Below are positions 50,201-63,564 of a stretch of 64,000 nucleotides of DNA, piece by piece (within the stretch, counting starts at the first letter, position 1; each line of letters starts with the position of its first letter). Source of the DNA: Callipepla californica brunnescens (taxonomy: Eukaryota > Chordata > Aves > Galliformes > Odontophoridae); contig JALIRH010000013.1 in NCBI GenBank assembly GCA_023055505.1, positions 6,510,001 to 6,574,000 of the forward strand, in the 5' to 3' direction. Made by a program: the position numbers and the translations under genes. The notes under the pieces were generated by a model. It worked only from the letters and a program-made list of their open reading frames with translations, was not told the origin of the DNA and did not search any database.

Positions 50201-53200
50201 ACAGGGGAGCCCAGGGATACTGCTGACCCTTGTGAAATCACATTTTGTGTCGCTGGAGTTTGTGCCTGCAGGTGATTGGGAAATACGAGTTGGTTCACGA
50301 GTAGGTCAGTGTTGCAAGTTCTGGTGGCAGGTCAGGGCGGAAAAGACAAAATTGTCAGGATTCACTGACAGATAGAATGGGAGACTTAGTAGTGTATTGA
50401 CTTAAAAACATAGTAAGTATGTAAAGTTCTCTAATTTACTTTGGGACAGCACTAAGCTGTCAGAGTTGTTCGTAATGTCCAGCTACAAACAGCTTTCATG
50501 CAGGACAGAAGAAGGATTGGTTGATGAGAATTTTAGCATTGCTATTTTTTAAGGAAAGGAGTGCAGCCGTGAGAAAAAACAACAACCAAACTTGATTTCA
50601 CAGGTTGCTGCCCAGAGTCCACTTCAGTGCTGCTCAGGCAAGGCTTTTTGTTTTTTGTTTGTCTGCACCATTTTCTTCCTTTCATGCATTAACGCTGGAA
50701 GCTGCATAGGGCAGATGCATCTGTCATGTAAAGCAGAAACAAGAGCTCTGGCAATAAATTCAGCATTGTTAGTGAGGCAGTCTGAGATGACTGTTATTTT
50801 GGAAAATAAAAGAGCTGTGCTTCAGGAAGACTATAACCCTTCAAACTGGGTAACAAGCCTGATGGGTAGCGCCTGGGAAACTCTAAGGAGCACGCTTTAA
50901 TTCTCAGAGTTTGTGATGAGTGATGTCTCCCTGAGAGTCTTTACAAACTTCAGAACATGGAACACAAACGAAACAGAAGAGAAGATGGCATTTTGTCTCT
51001 AGTTCTGATGCTGTTGTGTGGAGCCCTTCTTTCCCTTCAGGCAAAGCACACTTCTGCTTTTGCGACAGTACTTAGTCTTGTAGGTTACATACATGCTCGT
51101 TTCAGCTTCCTTTCCTGAGTTAATGCATTAAAATACTCAGTGTGCCATGACTTCTGTCTCAGGAAGGTGAAAATAGTATATTTAGGTTTTGAGATGGTTG
51201 GCTTCAGTCAGTGTTTGTAATCTTGCAGGCTGTTTTACCGTTGAAATTGCAGACCCCCATATAGCACTGAAGCCTACTAAAAATGAAGTTGTTAAAAATA
51301 AGAACGTACCAAAGAACCCCTTCACTTTACAGTGAAGCATGGTAACTCTCAGCCAAATCGGTTACAGCTGTTCGGGTGCTATCTGAAGAAAAAGGAACGG
51401 TGTAATCTTCCTTGAATGTAATGAAGGGTCTCTTGGTGATTCGAACCATTCCCCTTGTGTGTCTGGAGAGAACTAATTCTGTTTACTAGTCTGAACCTCT
51501 TGTGCTGTACTTACACTGCAGAGTTACTTCATCCTTATCATCAAACATCTCGAGCTCTATTAGGTATTGCTTGATTAAGCCCTGTGGACCAAGGTCAGTC
51601 CTAACCAACATAAGAGTGAATCCGTGCTAATGAAGCCTTAACCATAGCGTCTGAAAGCTCAGCCAAGTGCCAGAGACGGACCTCTCTTTTCAGTCAGAGC
51701 TTCAGTATTCAGGTGCTTTCTGTCTGTGCGTGATTTAGTAAGTCTGGTGTGATACAATGCCATTTGAGCACGGGGAAATTGTTTTACTGTGAGAATGGCC
51801 AAGCACTGGAGCAGATGAGCACGGAGGCTGTGCAGGCTGCAGCATGGAGGTGCTCAGCCCCGCTGGCTGTGCTTCTGGCAGCTGCTGGTGCTGACCCTGC
51901 TTGTGCTGGGGGTCTCACTAGCGGATCTCCAGAGCTGCAGGGGTTCTCCCTTCCAGCCTCAGTGCTGCCCTGGTTCTCAGTGCCACTTACTGGACCAACT
52001 GTAATTTTGCTGTTGCAGGTTCAGGTATTGTATTGCTGCTCCTGGAGTTTATAAATCTCCCCAGCTGAGGCTGTGATTAGTACCCACGGCACCTGTCTTG
52101 CAGATTTGTGCAAGGAGCAGCGAGTTAGAGAGCAGATCTAGATTCAGCAGAAGAAAAGGCGGTTTGTAATCTGGATTCGTTTCTGTGCACAGGTTAAAAC
52201 AATTGCTTATTCTGAAGAGAAGGAGGAAGGAGAGAACTCTGAGTGTGGCATGGGCATAATGATAGTTTGCTTTTATTTTCTGGTTTCTAGTTTTCCTGAG
52301 AGAGGTGGACTTCTGATCAGGGAACAAATGCTTTTCTGGATGTTAACATTCTTTGCTCTCTCTGACAAGCCTTGCTTGTGTGCTGATCCACAATACGGGC
52401 ACGTTTTGTATGAACCATCAATGTGGGCTCTGCCCTTGTAACTCAGACCTTACTGTGGCACTTAAAACAAAAAATGCCTATGAAGGTTTGCAGGTGGCAG
52501 AAGACTGGCCTGATTGTATCATGACTTAAGCAATGTGAAAGCAAATTACTTGCCAGGGGGGAAGGCATGTTTTGGAACTGTGTGTTTAATTGTTTCTAAC
52601 TGTTTTGGAACTGTGTGTTTAATTGAATGACATCAGCTTTGGCTTTATTTACAATTAAAAAGTTAGTTTTAAAGATGTTCCTGTTAGTGTTGCATTAGAG
52701 ATAGGAAAGCTTTAAAAAATCATGTTCTTGTCTGCATCAGAGGTTTGGGTGCAACTATGCTAGCTTGTAAAATAAGTTCATTTTTGAAGAGTGTTTGGTC
52801 GGTAATGCAGGATGCCTTGGAGTGCACGGATTTCTTCTGGGTGGAACTGAGCTGAAGGATGCAGCAGTGCTGGTGTGCTCCAGCTGCTAATGCCTGAGCA
52901 GCCTGCAAGACCAGGCACTAACTGTGAGTTACACAGATGTACGTAGTGTGGGTGGTGGGTCCTCAGCATCAGATCCTGTGTTCTGATGGAGATGGTGTCT
53001 TCTTCTTTATTTCCCACTCCCCATTGTCCCGATGAAAGTATTCAGACTTCTGCTGTGGGTTGTATTTGTTGGTCGCGTAGGGGTACTGTTTGAAATAGAA
53101 GATGTTCATCTACGGTCTGCTGGTTTAAAAGAACATCTGGCTTTAATTTTATTTATTTATTTGTGAAGTATTGTCTAGTTTTGTCTGCATGCTAGTTCTT

Positions 53201-56200
53201 ATTCTGCAGTATTTCTTTTGAAATGTCAAGGTGAAAAATAATTTAACGTGAAGCAACTATAAAGATGGTTTAAAAGCCTGTGCCCTCCAGCTATTTTTAA
53301 AGTGTAAACGTAAAGATTTTAGACAAATTCTGAGTTTAAGGCAGCTGGGAACTTGAAAGCAAAACATTTAGCAAAAGCACATTTGTAAAGGGAGGAGTTG
53401 GATAAAAAGCTGAAAAGTGCTGCTGCATTGCTGACTTCCAGAGCCATTTGTAACCTAACTTAGTTTGTCTGAAGGTTGGTGGGATCCTGGACATTTTAAT
53501 TTCTTTATTTTTAAAAGTAATAGTTGTAAAACGTTCTTCCAGGTTTTGGTGATAGATGAGGCATTCTCTACCTCCATGATCAAGGTGTCAGAGGGGAGAG
53601 CCAAGTACAAATAGGAGGCGATAGCACATCCCTTTCAGAGCAGTTTCACAGTGTAATCCAACATGGGTTTGCTGCTGAAAGGAGCAGCCCAGCTCTGTGC
53701 GCTGCCCATCAGTTTTCCACACCTCACCTGTCAGAGTCACAGTGATCCGTGAATGTGTAGCAGGTTGGATCCGAATGGGAACTGTTCTTGAGCGTTTTAT
53801 TTTGTTTGAGGTGATTTGTCTCATTATGCACGGGGTAATCATTAGCTAGTGCAGTTGATGGGTTAAGCACAGAGGGACAGCAATTAGCAGCCACACTGAA
53901 TTAAGTGTGTTGTGACTAGGTAGGTGAGGACAGCACTTCATCTCTCCCCCGTACCCCCTCCTTTTTATTCTGTCCTGTGTTTGTTTGTCATAGCATTTCC
54001 CATAACACAGACTTTGTTTGTCCCAGTCCTTACTGTGATGAACAGTATCCCAGGCCCATTCTGGTTAAGGTTACAGAACTTGCTCTGAATTTAGGTGAGA
54101 AATTGTATTCTCACATGATTGTTTCTCAAGGTCACAAATCAAGTTCATGGCCAAACCAATAATAGTAGGACATCTCTTCTTTCATTCTTGTTCTAATTAG
54201 GCTAAACTGTGTTGAAATAGTTCTAGACTGATGATGAAGCCATTTCCTTTGTATGTGCAAGCCTAAAAGGGCTAGGAAATAGCATAGGGATGGTTGATTC
54301 ATGGCAGAGAGAGACTGCTTTGCTTGTAACTTCTGAGATGTTAGTAAGTTTTAGACTCCTGTGTATTCTTCTAATGTACATTTTGATTGTTGTGATCTAT
54401 TTTCTGTGTCAGTTTGTGACAGTATGCTAGAAAGAAGAGGGATTTTGCTGTAGGTTTCATGCAAACACAGGCGAAGCACTGTTGTAAATCACAGTTCCTT
54501 CGGGTTGAGGTGCAGTAACCCTAGTTCAGTTTAACCTGTTACTCCTTAATACAGGCTGATGCTACAGAATGCTGAATAATCCAGGGGAAAGGCAAGCTGA
54601 GGAGGGATTTCAGTATGAGACTGAGGATTCTTTTGCTGTGTCAGCATGAACGTTTTTGTTCCAGTAATGATGCTTCTAGTCTAGTCAGGATAAGAGGCAG
54701 TAGTTGGTAGCTGAGTGTGTTCCAAACTATTAGGCACAAAGACGCAAGCATAACGTTCTGAATGTTTTATATTGAGAACAAGGATATTATCACTTGTCTG
54801 TCTTTCTTGTTTTATTTTCTAAAATGATTTTGCTGAAACAAGTTATTTATAAATAGTAGTGAAATTGAATGTTGGGAGTTAATATTTACTGATGTGTTCA
54901 GAAGATAGTGGAGATGGTAACAGCAAGGGGAAAAACTCAAAGGATACTGCAAACTCCAGAATGGGGCAAGAAAGCGTTATTTCCTCTCACTGTCAAAAGG
55001 CAATTTTAAAAACAATGGGCAGATGAGGAAAAAAAGTGAGAGGGAGAGATATCTATATCCTTTAACTGGGTTAACTTATGAAGGGGATGATGTAGCTTAG
55101 CAGTTTGAGAAACTGTATCTAGTAGCAGGTATGGTATGATGACTCAGCCGTATCAGCTGGCAGATTTCTGGGAGTTGATAGTGTTCAGAAGGGAAGCAGC
55201 AGCCAACAGCTGGGAGTGGCAGCTTGTGATAACAGGGTCTGAGGGCATGGCTGCCCTTGGTCTTACTCAGGGTACCTGCAGCTAGGAAAAGGCACTTGTC
55301 TCAGGAAAGTGTGGACGCTATAGGCAGAAGAAATGTGTGAAATAAGCAACATAAAATGCAAGGGAATAGGAAGTATATGAATCACGGAGAAGTATGGCTT
55401 TATAACAAAAGCATGGAGCAAAATTGTTGCCTTTTTACTGTAATGAGTGTGCATATGAGACTAATGATTCTTGGCGTCTGAAACTGCCTGGAGAAAATTC
55501 CCAGTGTCGTACTCTTTACAAACTGCTCATAAATAAGGTACAAAGAGGTAATGGAACGATCTTCTGGTGCTTGGTTGTATTTGACAAAATAAATGCAGGA
55601 TGCATGATATATATCTACACATATGTAGTTGATTTAATATAAGCTTTGAGTAAGCATGTGGGTCTGACATGTTCACCTAGCTTTAGATGTTTATTTCTTT
55701 ATTAACCAGAGTCTTTAGTGCCTTTTTGTGTGTCTGTCAGAAAGGCTAAGTTTTTTGTTGTTATGTTTTGTTTTTAGTATAAGGTTTAATAAAACTGTGT
55801 GTTCCTTTGTTTGCTTTGTAGCATCAAGTGTTCAGATCATAAGTAGCTTTCCCCTGTAGGTGTGTTGAGATTCAGCATCACTTCTTTCAGGCTTAATAAA
55901 TTGCATGAGACCCATAGTAACTGCAAGTTTTACTTTCATTTTCGCAGTGAAAGCAAGTTGAATACATTGGTGCAGAAACTCCATGACTTCTTGGCTCACT
56001 CATCAGAGGAATCTGAGGACACAAACTCTCCTCCAGCATTATCTAAAACCAAAAGCACAGGTAAAATGGCATTTTATGTTTTAAGTTTAAACGTGTGTAT
56101 GATTCTGGAGTCACATAACTTTGTGCTGTGATTTCAATGTGTCACTCATCACTGGGACAGTTAAGCAAAATCCCAATGTGATTGAATTAAGTGGTTATAT

Positions 56201-59200
56201 TTTGATAAATATATATCACCTTTGACACAATATTGCTTTCAGTTAAAATTATATTTCTAAAAGTGAATAAATTTTGCTGATAATTTACCTTCTCTGAAAC
56301 ATGAGATGGAAAACACTCATGCGTTTGCCTGTGGTGGGAGTTCCTGTTCTCCTTTCCTGGATGTGTAAAGGCAGACAGTATCTTGTTTCTTCTGCTGAAC
56401 GAAAGCTTTCGTGGTTGAGGCAGAAGGCACCGAGATTGTGCTTTCATTGTTATATGAAGAAAAAAAAAAAAGCCTGTATTTAATCTGGGAACATTCAGAA
56501 ACAAAATAACCGAAAAAACATGCAGGACTAGATCGAATATGGCATTAGAAATTTTTACTTACAAGTTAAAAGCAAGTAACAAATCTTAAACAGTTTGATT
56601 GCATTCATGAGAAGAAATTTTTCATAGCAGTACCATATAGGATTTGTTTCCAAATTTGACTGGGTACGGGTGCACAACTTTCTAGGCTCTGCTGTTTCAG
56701 GGGCTAAAAATTGTACTGAAATGATAGAGTACAGGAGAATGGGAGTGTGTTGGCTGTGGCATGGAGTTCATTTTTAAACTGTTGTCATAAGTAATAAACC
56801 TGTGTGTTCGCTGGTGTGCAGTTTTTCTTTTGATGTTTATCTTGAGAATGTACTGCCATGTGGTCCTGTCTGCCTTGTGTCAGCATCTGACTGAACTGTT
56901 AACGAAGGGAAAAGTATCACACAAATCATTTCTTAAACGGGATGAGAAAATGAACTGCTGTGGATGCTTGCAATTAAACTGAGGTTTTGCTACCCAGCAT
57001 GCTTTTTTGATATTTTTTCCCCCCATTATTCTGTATAGTTATGAAGTATTTTGGCTGCTTGTCTCAGACTTCAGCTTTACATGGAAACAGAGGTACACAG
57101 AGGTTTTGGAGCTTTTGGAGAGAGTCTGGAGAAGGGACACAAAGATGCTTAGAGGTCTGGAGCACCTCCCTCCCAAAGACTTGAGTGAGGTGGGCTTGTT
57201 CAGCCTGGAGAAGAGAAGGCTGCAGGGTTAACCTCATTGCAGCCTTCCAGTATTTAAAACTTCTTACTTGAGTAGATAGTGATAGGACAAGGGGGAATGG
57301 TTTTAAGCTCAGGGAGGGAATGTTTAGATTGGATGTCAGGGAGAAGTTCTTTACAGTGAAGTGCTGGCACAGGCTGCCCAGAGAGGCGGTGGATGCTGTG
57401 TAGGTATTCAAGACCAGGTTAGATGGGGCCCTGGGCAGCCTGGTCTGGTACTGCACCTGGAGGTTGGTGGTTGTGTGGCCGGGAGCTTGGAACTTGATGG
57501 AGTCCCTTCCAACCCAGGCTGTTATATGTTTCTGTGATTCTACACTGACTAATTAGTAGAGGACGTGCTTCATTATTGTTTTAGATATTTTATTTAAAAA
57601 AAAAGGACATATTAATGTTGAAAAGTCAAGAATTAAACACTATAATATTAGGAAATACCAGAGTTAACTGTGCAGACGTACTAACTAGCTTTTTGTGCAT
57701 GTCTCTGGGAACTGCCCTATTCATGCTATTTTTTTTCCCCCTGCAGAGAGCTTTTTCAGTGTATAAATGATGGACATGACTGGGGCCAAATCGGCTTTAC
57801 ATTTTAGTGGATCTTATTTTTTTTCCAGAATTTGGAGGATATATTATTGGATCTTGTAAGGGGAGAGATGATGAAGAAGGTGATTGTGTGGCTCAAAGGA
57901 TCAAATGAAATATGTAACAGTTGCTCATTGAGCACTTCATCATGTGGAGTTTAGCTTACTGTGATACTTACATGGTAGGAGTGTTAAGTAGAGTGAACTT
58001 GCACAGATAACATTAATTCTGTCTTTTCTTAAATTTCGAGTACTTGATTTTACAGCTTGATGTTGTTTCTTCATCTTCTGTGCGTGCATATCAGATGTCT
58101 CTTTCTCCTCTACATTGCATGGGTGCCAGCAGGAGGATCACTGAGAGTGTAGGAGAGACTGTCTTCCTGCTCCTGTATCAAGTGACCAGGAGCAGCAGTC
58201 ACAGGGGAAATCCTGCTCTCTCATAGCCCTGGAGTGGATGGAGCATGTGCAGTTTGGTCAGCACTAGGAGCTGTGAGGGGATCTGGCATGCTCTGTCATT
58301 GTGTGGGGATATTGAATGTACAGTCCAGTCACGTGTAGGAGCTGTGAGATGAGGAGCATGCTCATTGAGTTGCTGTTGGGAATAGCGCATGTGCAGTCTG
58401 AAGGCAGAATCTGCAGAGGTTTAATCTGCAGAAATCAAATCAGTCCATACTGAGCACGCACAAACTGTGGTATGTTCCATGGATCAAGAGTAAGGCACAA
58501 ATAGAAGGTGGCCTGGCTCCCATTCTCATTCTTCTGCCAGATTTCAGGTTCTGTCCTCGGTATGGTGGAATGCCTGTAATATTCCAGAGAGGAAATTTCC
58601 TTTTATTAAAGAAGTTTTGCATACAGAAATGGCTGGATAATTTTTGCTAAATTTTACCCATACAATTCAATTTTGAGTCAAATACCCAGAATTAAATTTT
58701 CTAGTAGTTTTTTCTTCTTTTAAATGTAAAATGAAATTGTTCTTATCTTTCTCCCCAAGTGTAGTATGTCAGGAAATGGTAAGTTACAGTGCTAGCAGTC
58801 TTGTGTTATAATCACAAATGATGGTATTTATTCTGTAATTATACAATCACTTCACTTGCATGTTTCTCAGTAGTACATCTGTTAAAATACTATTTTTACA
58901 CCTTTTGAGCAACTTCATGCAAATATCATTAAACCACTGAACTGAAAACATTCCCTTCCCTGGGCTGGTGGAAGGAGCAGACAGTCAGAAGATACCTGTC
59001 TTTAGGCTTTATGTTCCATGGCTATTAGGATCAAGAAATGGGAATTCTTTGTCATATCATGATTTTTGTGTGTAGCTCCATAATCCCAGGTTTAACGTTG
59101 TTAAAATGTACAAGAGGAATCCTTAAATAACTTCTTGCAGGTTAAAAAAGCATGGTATTATCCACTCATACACAGTTGTGTTCTCATGGCGTGAAATTCA

Positions 59201-62200
59201 TTAGATGGTAGGCTCTCTTTCAGCCTATCATATGAAACTGAAAGTAATTCCGAAATGACTTCTGTAAAATTTAAGCCAATAAAACAGTTTTATTTTGCTG
59301 TTGTACAGAAGTTGATTTGTGGAAGTCACGCAGTCTTTATTCCTGCTGATGAAGTGTAAGAAATGCTGTGACAGAGAATGCGAAGAACTGATAGTGTTCT
59401 TCAGTTTCAGTGGATTCTTCCCCTTTCTTTCCACAGGTAAAAGTAGAGAACCTGAAAGAAGTCCAGCCTCAATGGAGAACAACAGAGAAGAGGTAGGAAT
59501 AAAAGTGCTTTTGAATTTTAGCTGTGTGACTAATCCAGAAAGGACTGGATGGAAACATTGCTTTTTACCATGAGTGCTTCAAGAATATGCTCAGAACTGT
59601 GTGCAGTAAATGGTCTAAAGCCTGCTGAATGGAAACTTCAGCTGTAAAATATACATTTAAAAATAAATTTACATTTCGGAATGATTCTGTGATATAGGCA
59701 CGTGAACTGTCTGATTTTTCCCTCATCCCTTTCTTTAGATTATTGAGATACTCAAGTTTGTTACTCTGATGTACAATTATTCCTGTGTAAAATATTCCTT
59801 AACACGTTCTGTTTAGAAAGTTAGATTGTTAATTCCAGTTTGCAGTCGCATTTTTGCTAAGAAATGCAAAATGTTAATTTGTTCAAACTGAGTGTATTCT
59901 GAAGTGAGTTTTTCTTTGTAAATGAATTCAATTAATATTCTTTTATCCTTAATTCTACTATTTGATGTGTTTATAAAGAGACTTTTTTGAGGGGAGGGGG
60001 CACTTGAAGCATGTAATCTCTTTGATTTTACTCTTAGATTGTATTACTCAGGTAACAGTAGATACTTACATTGTAGATCTGTGTAAGCTGCTGCCACTCT
60101 TGAGCACTGTAAGGAATCCCAGTAACTTGTACTAAAGTTTAGAGTTTGGTGATACGTATTTAAAAGTCATTTTTTATGTGAAACTCAGGGGTTTAGTTGA
60201 AATGAACTAGTTTGACAGCTGAAATTGTGTCACTTTTTGTTAATGCTTTTGCTTTTTGTTTAATGTGTAAGAGATGGTGATTTCTGAGATACATTGGTGG
60301 TGCTCAAGTCAATGCAATTTGAAGCTATTTTTTTTTAACAGGTGACTTGATGACAAAACTTTTTTCTTCTTGTTTTTAGGGTGGTAGTTCTTCAGAAAGA
60401 GTCACATTCTTAGGATCGTCACGTTCAAAAAGGTTGGTGTGGAGAACAAAAAGAAAGAAATTAACTTTTATCATCTGAAAGTATGGAAAAGTCTCTTTGC
60501 CGTACCAGGTGCTGGTAGTATACGCCATAGGAGGTCCACTAAGTTAGCAGAGTTACAGTAAAACACGTTGCACCTCAAATGGTGCAGAAGGTTTTTCATG
60601 GTCAGAGATTGAGATCATAAAGCTTAATTTTTATTTACAACAGTACAGCAGGATTATCTTACGCTTTATGACTGTTCAGGACAGATGCCTAACCAATTAC
60701 TACTGCTGCTCTTTCAACACCTGGGATTATTTCAGTAATGTAAGTTGGGGCATGCAAAAAAAGGTTTTCTCTACCTTATTGTTGGTGGAGAAACAAAATG
60801 TGCTAAAAGTTGTTCTGTGCAGAAACTGTATCTCTGCCTAATCTTTTTTTTCCTTTCATTAAAACGTTGCAAGTCTGGAGTTAACTGTTTATTAATTTGA
60901 AACTACAGAAGAAAATTTGTATGTGACCTAAATTGCATAAAGCTTGTCCTAGTAAAATTCCTGCTCATTGGAGTTGTGTCCTTTGTGCTTTTATTCACTT
61001 ATTTATCTGTTTTAATTTATCATCCTAGTATACTGTGTTGATAGGAGAGCTCTTCTGAGTGCCAGGCTTCAACAGCTTCCTTCTTAGTGTTCTTCACTCA
61101 GTGTTCTGTGTCTCTTTTCATTCGTATTGTTAACCTGGTTTGTTTATTGTATCCATGGCTCTTGGAATTTAATGACACACTTCATTCTCTGTTACCTGTT
61201 TGGCTTGATTCTATCTTTGCAAGTTTGGTTTTGTGTTTGACTTTGAATTCAGAAGGGAGAAATTAGTCTCCAGCCTTTTTATTTAAAGCATTTCAGTAGT
61301 CTTTTTTTTTTTTTTTTTTTTTTTTTTACCTCCTGTCTGTTGTTAAGGGCATTGTTACTCTTGCACTTACTACACTGTGTCTGATACTGAAAAAACAGCA
61401 TCCTGCATTGACTTAAGTAGTTCATATGTTACCTTCAGACCACTGAAAATTATGCTCTACAGTTCGATATTTTTTTTCTGCCATGACATAATGTGTTCAT
61501 TCCTGTTAAGAAGTTCAGTTCTGAATTATTTTTGAGATTTTGGCTGCCAATTTTCATATTAAACAATCAGCTTTCTGATTTCTTTCTGCACTTCTGTTTC
61601 CTTTGCAAGTGTCTTTGGCTGAGCTGTCATTTGCTAATATCTGTGTGTTCTCTTTGGGCTGCCTGTTGAAATTGGAAGTGTAAGATTTCTGAGCATACAT
61701 CCAATTGGGTTTTATTCTGGCTTTCTTTTTAATAGAAGTGTGACTTCATACCTTTTTAAAAACACATCAAACCTTGATCTGGCCAGAAAAACCCAACCCA
61801 AGCTACATATCAAGCAGGTGGAAAAAAAAATCCTTTATTCATCTATCTACTTAATTTGCCTGAGAGAGTGGAGTTCCATGTCCTAATAGGAAAATCACTT
61901 ATTTGTTATAATGACTTAGAGCATTCCACTCCACGTTTTAAACTGATGAAACTACAGATTTCCCCAGTTGGCATGATGTTCTACTTGCCAAGTTCCAGGC
62001 TTACCTGTATCACAGTATATAATATTTGTCACAGTGTGGACTTTTTTCTTTCTGTGCAGGAAACCTACAGTTGTAACAAAGTATGTTGGATCAGATGATG
62101 AACAAATCTTAGATGAGGCTGTAAATGAAGATAATTCAAATGAAAACTCAGAAAACGATGTTGATATGAAAAGCTTGCCAAAAGGTATTTCATGTCCTTC

Positions 62201-63564
62201 TTTGTTTCTGAATCCAACAGGTAGAAAAGATTATAATGCAGCATAAGTAATTAACTAGAATGCACATCTATTTGTAAAATACTTCTCTTAGATCCTCTTG
62301 GCTTTATATATAAACATAAAAACATTCATGTGTGTTCCCCTCTCTCTCCTTGCAAGCACTTGTAAGAGGAAATCCTGTTTGCAAGCACTTTCAAATTTGA
62401 TGTAATTGTACTTAAAGATGTCATATACCAGGATGTGCTGGTGGCTTAATTTCAAATGCTTATGGACCTTTGTGTAAAACTGACATGTAACAGAGAAAGT
62501 ATTTCTAAGTCTCAAACTCTGTAATTTGCAAATCATGTTTGTTTTATTTGTTTTGTTCTTCTGTCTTTGGAGTTTATTGAGAAATAGATCAATGACAGTG
62601 AGGCTAAGTGTGGGGGAGGAGTCATTATTTGTAAGCACCCTTTAAAATAGCCATTACTATAAACCTACATTCTGCTGTCTTTAACTGTAGTGGGATTTTG
62701 ATTAATCTCATCTGTTTCTTACCTCTGAAAGTGACCCTTGGAGAGGCTGCTGCTGTTTACTCCGTGAGAAGCAGTCCTTACAGTATTTTTTTTCAGAATG
62801 TTAAATTATTTCTAGTATCTTTGTAACGTAAGTGTTAAAACTGAGCTCAAAGTAGGAAAGATGTTTTTTAGTTCATGTAATTTTGGTTAGTACTGTTCCT
62901 TGTTTATATAAAAATAGATTTTTCTGAATTTTTCTGAATTTTATGGAAGAAAAAAGATTCTCTTGCTTTCTCATTTATTACATACTGATAAGATGAGGGA
63001 AAGTGGATAGGCGAGGAAGTAGAGAGAGAGAGAGAGAGAAATTACTCTAAGGCTTCCAATAGATTGAAGTGACCTAACCAAAGTCTTTTAGTTGCAGCAC
63101 TGTGCTGGAAGTGCATTCCCAGCAGTATGATAATTCCCTTCTGCACATGTCACATCAGGGTAGAGAGCACAGTGTTTACTTCTCATAGCTGGTTCAGTCT
63201 TTGATTTTTGTCCTACAACTGCAAAATGGATGCAGCTTGAACTGTGTGGTGTTTTTTTTGTTTTGTTTTGTTTTTTTGTTTTTTGTTTTTTGTGCTGTGA
63301 ACACCTGTAAATTCAAAACTAGTATTAGTCAACAAATTGCACTTTTTTTTTTTCAAGATACTACGTTGACATTCATTTAAAAAGGACTTTTGCACTTAAT
63401 TTGGATGTGTAATGGTTTCCAATTTCTAAATGAAATTATTCTAGGTACAGTGGTTGTACAGCCTGAGCCAGTGCTGAATGAAGACAAAGATGATTTTAAA
63501 GGGCCTGAATTTAGAAGCAGAAATACCGTTAAAATGAAACCTGAAGCTCCCAAAAAGCGTGGAG
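47258..63564 (+). CDS. ATRX: ATRX, SWI/SNF-type chromatin remodeller, N-terminal coding exons (partial, runs off the window)
   Basis: Helicase-like remodeller that works with DAXX to deposit histone H3.3 at telomeres and pericentric heterochromatin. Coding exons seen: 47258-47277 (MTAEPM), 55948-56060 ([20 protein letters not shown]), 59437-59492, 60380-60432, 62060-62184 ([26 protein letters not shown]) and 63445-63564 ([20 protein letters not shown] to KKRG). Splice sites are canonical and phases agree; 487 coding nt in total. The frame then continues past 63564 into exon 7, outside the window, so the ADD zinc-finger domain and the ATPase are not visible. The exons at 59437 and 60380 are the least conserved part and were assigned by splice sites and phase plus a serine-rich composition like that of the mammalian protein. 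Confidence 0.93.
47278..55947 (+). other. ATRX: ATRX intron 1 (8.7 kb)
   Basis: Begins at ATGAG|GTACGG inside the CpG island and ends at TTTTCGCAG. After about 47.85 kb the sequence is ordinary AT-rich intron. No exon, RNA gene or clear transposon was recognised. It contains a 25-bp direct repeat at 52568-52592 and 52601-52625. Confidence 0.8.
52568..52625 (+). repeat. 25-bp direct repeat, two copies
   Basis: TGTTTTGGAACTGTGTGTTT plus AATTG occurs at 52568-52592 and again, identical, at 52601-52625, separated by eight bases. It looks like a recent local duplication in ATRX intron 1. Confidence 0.9.
56061..59436 (+). other. ATRX: ATRX intron 2
   Basis: Donor CACAG|GTAAAA, acceptor TTTCCACAG. 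It contains the CR1 copy at 57085-57545. Nothing else recognised. Confidence 0.8.
57085..57545 (+). mobile_element. CR1 LINE 3'-end copy in ATRX intron 2
   Basis: Sense CR1 tail with blocks TTCAGCCTGGAGAAGAGAAG, GATAGGACAAGGGGGAATGG, GGCACAGGCTGCCCAGAGAG, GGGCCCTGGGCAGCCTGGTC and TCCCTTCCAACCCAGGCTGT. It ends in a TGTGATTCT tail. 5'-truncated to about 460 bp. Confidence 0.93.
60433..62059 (+). other. ATRX: ATRX intron 4
   Basis: Donor AG|GTTGGT, acceptor TCTGTGCAG. It includes a T26 tract (61302-61327). No gene seen. Confidence 0.8.
61302..61327 (+). repeat. Poly(T) tract, 26 bases
   Basis: Homopolymer in ATRX intron 4. A similar T22 tract is in MAGT1 intron 9 at 43350-43371. Confidence 0.9.
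62185..63444 (+). other. ATRX: ATRX intron 5
   Basis: Donor AAAG|GTATTT, acceptor TTATTCTAG. It includes a GA microsatellite (63021-63040) and a TTTTG-rich run near 63250-63290. No gene seen. Confidence 0.8.
63021..63040 (+). repeat. (AG)n microsatellite
   Basis: About nine AG dinucleotides in ATRX intron 5. Confidence 0.9.
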
